64,000 nt of DNA from Shewanella sp. GD04112 (GTDB lineage: Bacteria; Pseudomonadota; Gammaproteobacteria; Enterobacterales; Shewanellaceae). The notes under the pieces are model-generated. The model worked only from the letters and a program-made list of their open reading frames with translations. It had not been told where the DNA came from and ran no database searches. Below, in pieces: positions 63,836 to 64,000 of the stretch; the first letter of the stretch is position 1; every line of letters starts with the position of its first letter. The stretch covers positions 186,001-250,000 of the forward strand of contig NZ_JAOEAL010000001.1 of assembly GCF_029835735.1 (NCBI RefSeq), in the 5' to 3' direction. Position numbers and translations under genes: made by a program.

Positions 63836-64000
63836 ATGCAGGGTTCTGTTACAGAATTTCTTAAACCGCGTCTCGTTGATATCGAGCAGGTTAACTCAAC
63901 ACGTGCCAAGGTTACTTTGGAACCGCTTGAGCGTGGTTTCGGCCACACTTTAGGTAACGCGTTGCGTCGCATCCTATTGTCGTCTATGCCCGGCTGCGCG
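63836..64000 (+). CDS. rpoA: RNA polymerase alpha subunit (3' end outside window)
   Basis: The first 55 codons are present, beginning [18 protein letters not shown] and running through [20 protein letters not shown], the alpha dimerisation domain. The gene continues past base 64000. AGAGAGGA precedes the ATG. Fourth gene of the alpha operon. Confidence 0.98.

Overview
The window is a housekeeping stretch of a gammaproteobacterial chromosome, most likely Shewanella (MR-1/ANA-3-like). This rests on protein-level recognition and gene order: FabR next to a delta-9 desaturase, SelD-SelU, the nudE-cysQ pair, and an rrn operon followed by murB-birA-coaA-tRNAs-tuf-secE-nusG. No database search was possible, so genus is an inference. 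No prophage, insertion sequence or CRISPR array was seen.

Layout. (1) 1-10605: the 3' part of a giant surface protein gene. It has alternating fibronectin III and Ig-like modules, 18 tandem 276-bp repeats of a cadherin/Ig-like module, a Calx-beta-like module, a GlyGly-CTERM-like segment and a C-terminal beta-barrel. (2) 10843-23583: nudE-cysQ-GNAT; a TetR gene overlapping an MFS-PlsC fusion; an orphan lipoprotein; selD-selU (minus strand); a desaturase divergent from fabR with a FabR-like operator between them; trmA, murI and a membrane-anchored RRM protein. (3) 23812-29532: a complete rrn operon (two promoters, boxA, 16S, tRNA-Ile, tRNA-Ala, 23S, 5S, terminator). (4) 29697-34571: murB-birA converging on coaA, then tRNA-Thr/Tyr/Gly/Thr-tuf. 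(5) 34646-46810: secE-nusG, rplKA, rplJL-rpoBC. (6) 46842-64000: str (rpsL-rpsG-fusA-tuf), S10, spc and alpha ribosomal operons, ending inside rpoA.

From 24 kb onward the genes form the translation and transcription core: rRNA, tRNA, both EF-Tu copies, EF-G, secretion factors SecE/SecY, NusG, three RNA polymerase subunits and about 30 ribosomal proteins. rpoC is followed directly by rpsL, so two clusters that are far apart in E. coli are joined here. Promoters, leaders and terminators can be read at nearly every operon boundary, including a promoter whose -10 box lies inside a perfect terminator hairpin (nusG-rplK).

The least ordinary parts are the repeat protein (ongoing repeat homogenisation, and a sorting-signal segment that doubles as a ribosome-binding site in front of a barrel), the MFS-PlsC fusion with its coupled regulator, the membrane RRM protein and the orphan lipoprotein. 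I did not find a convincing wholly new multi-gene system.
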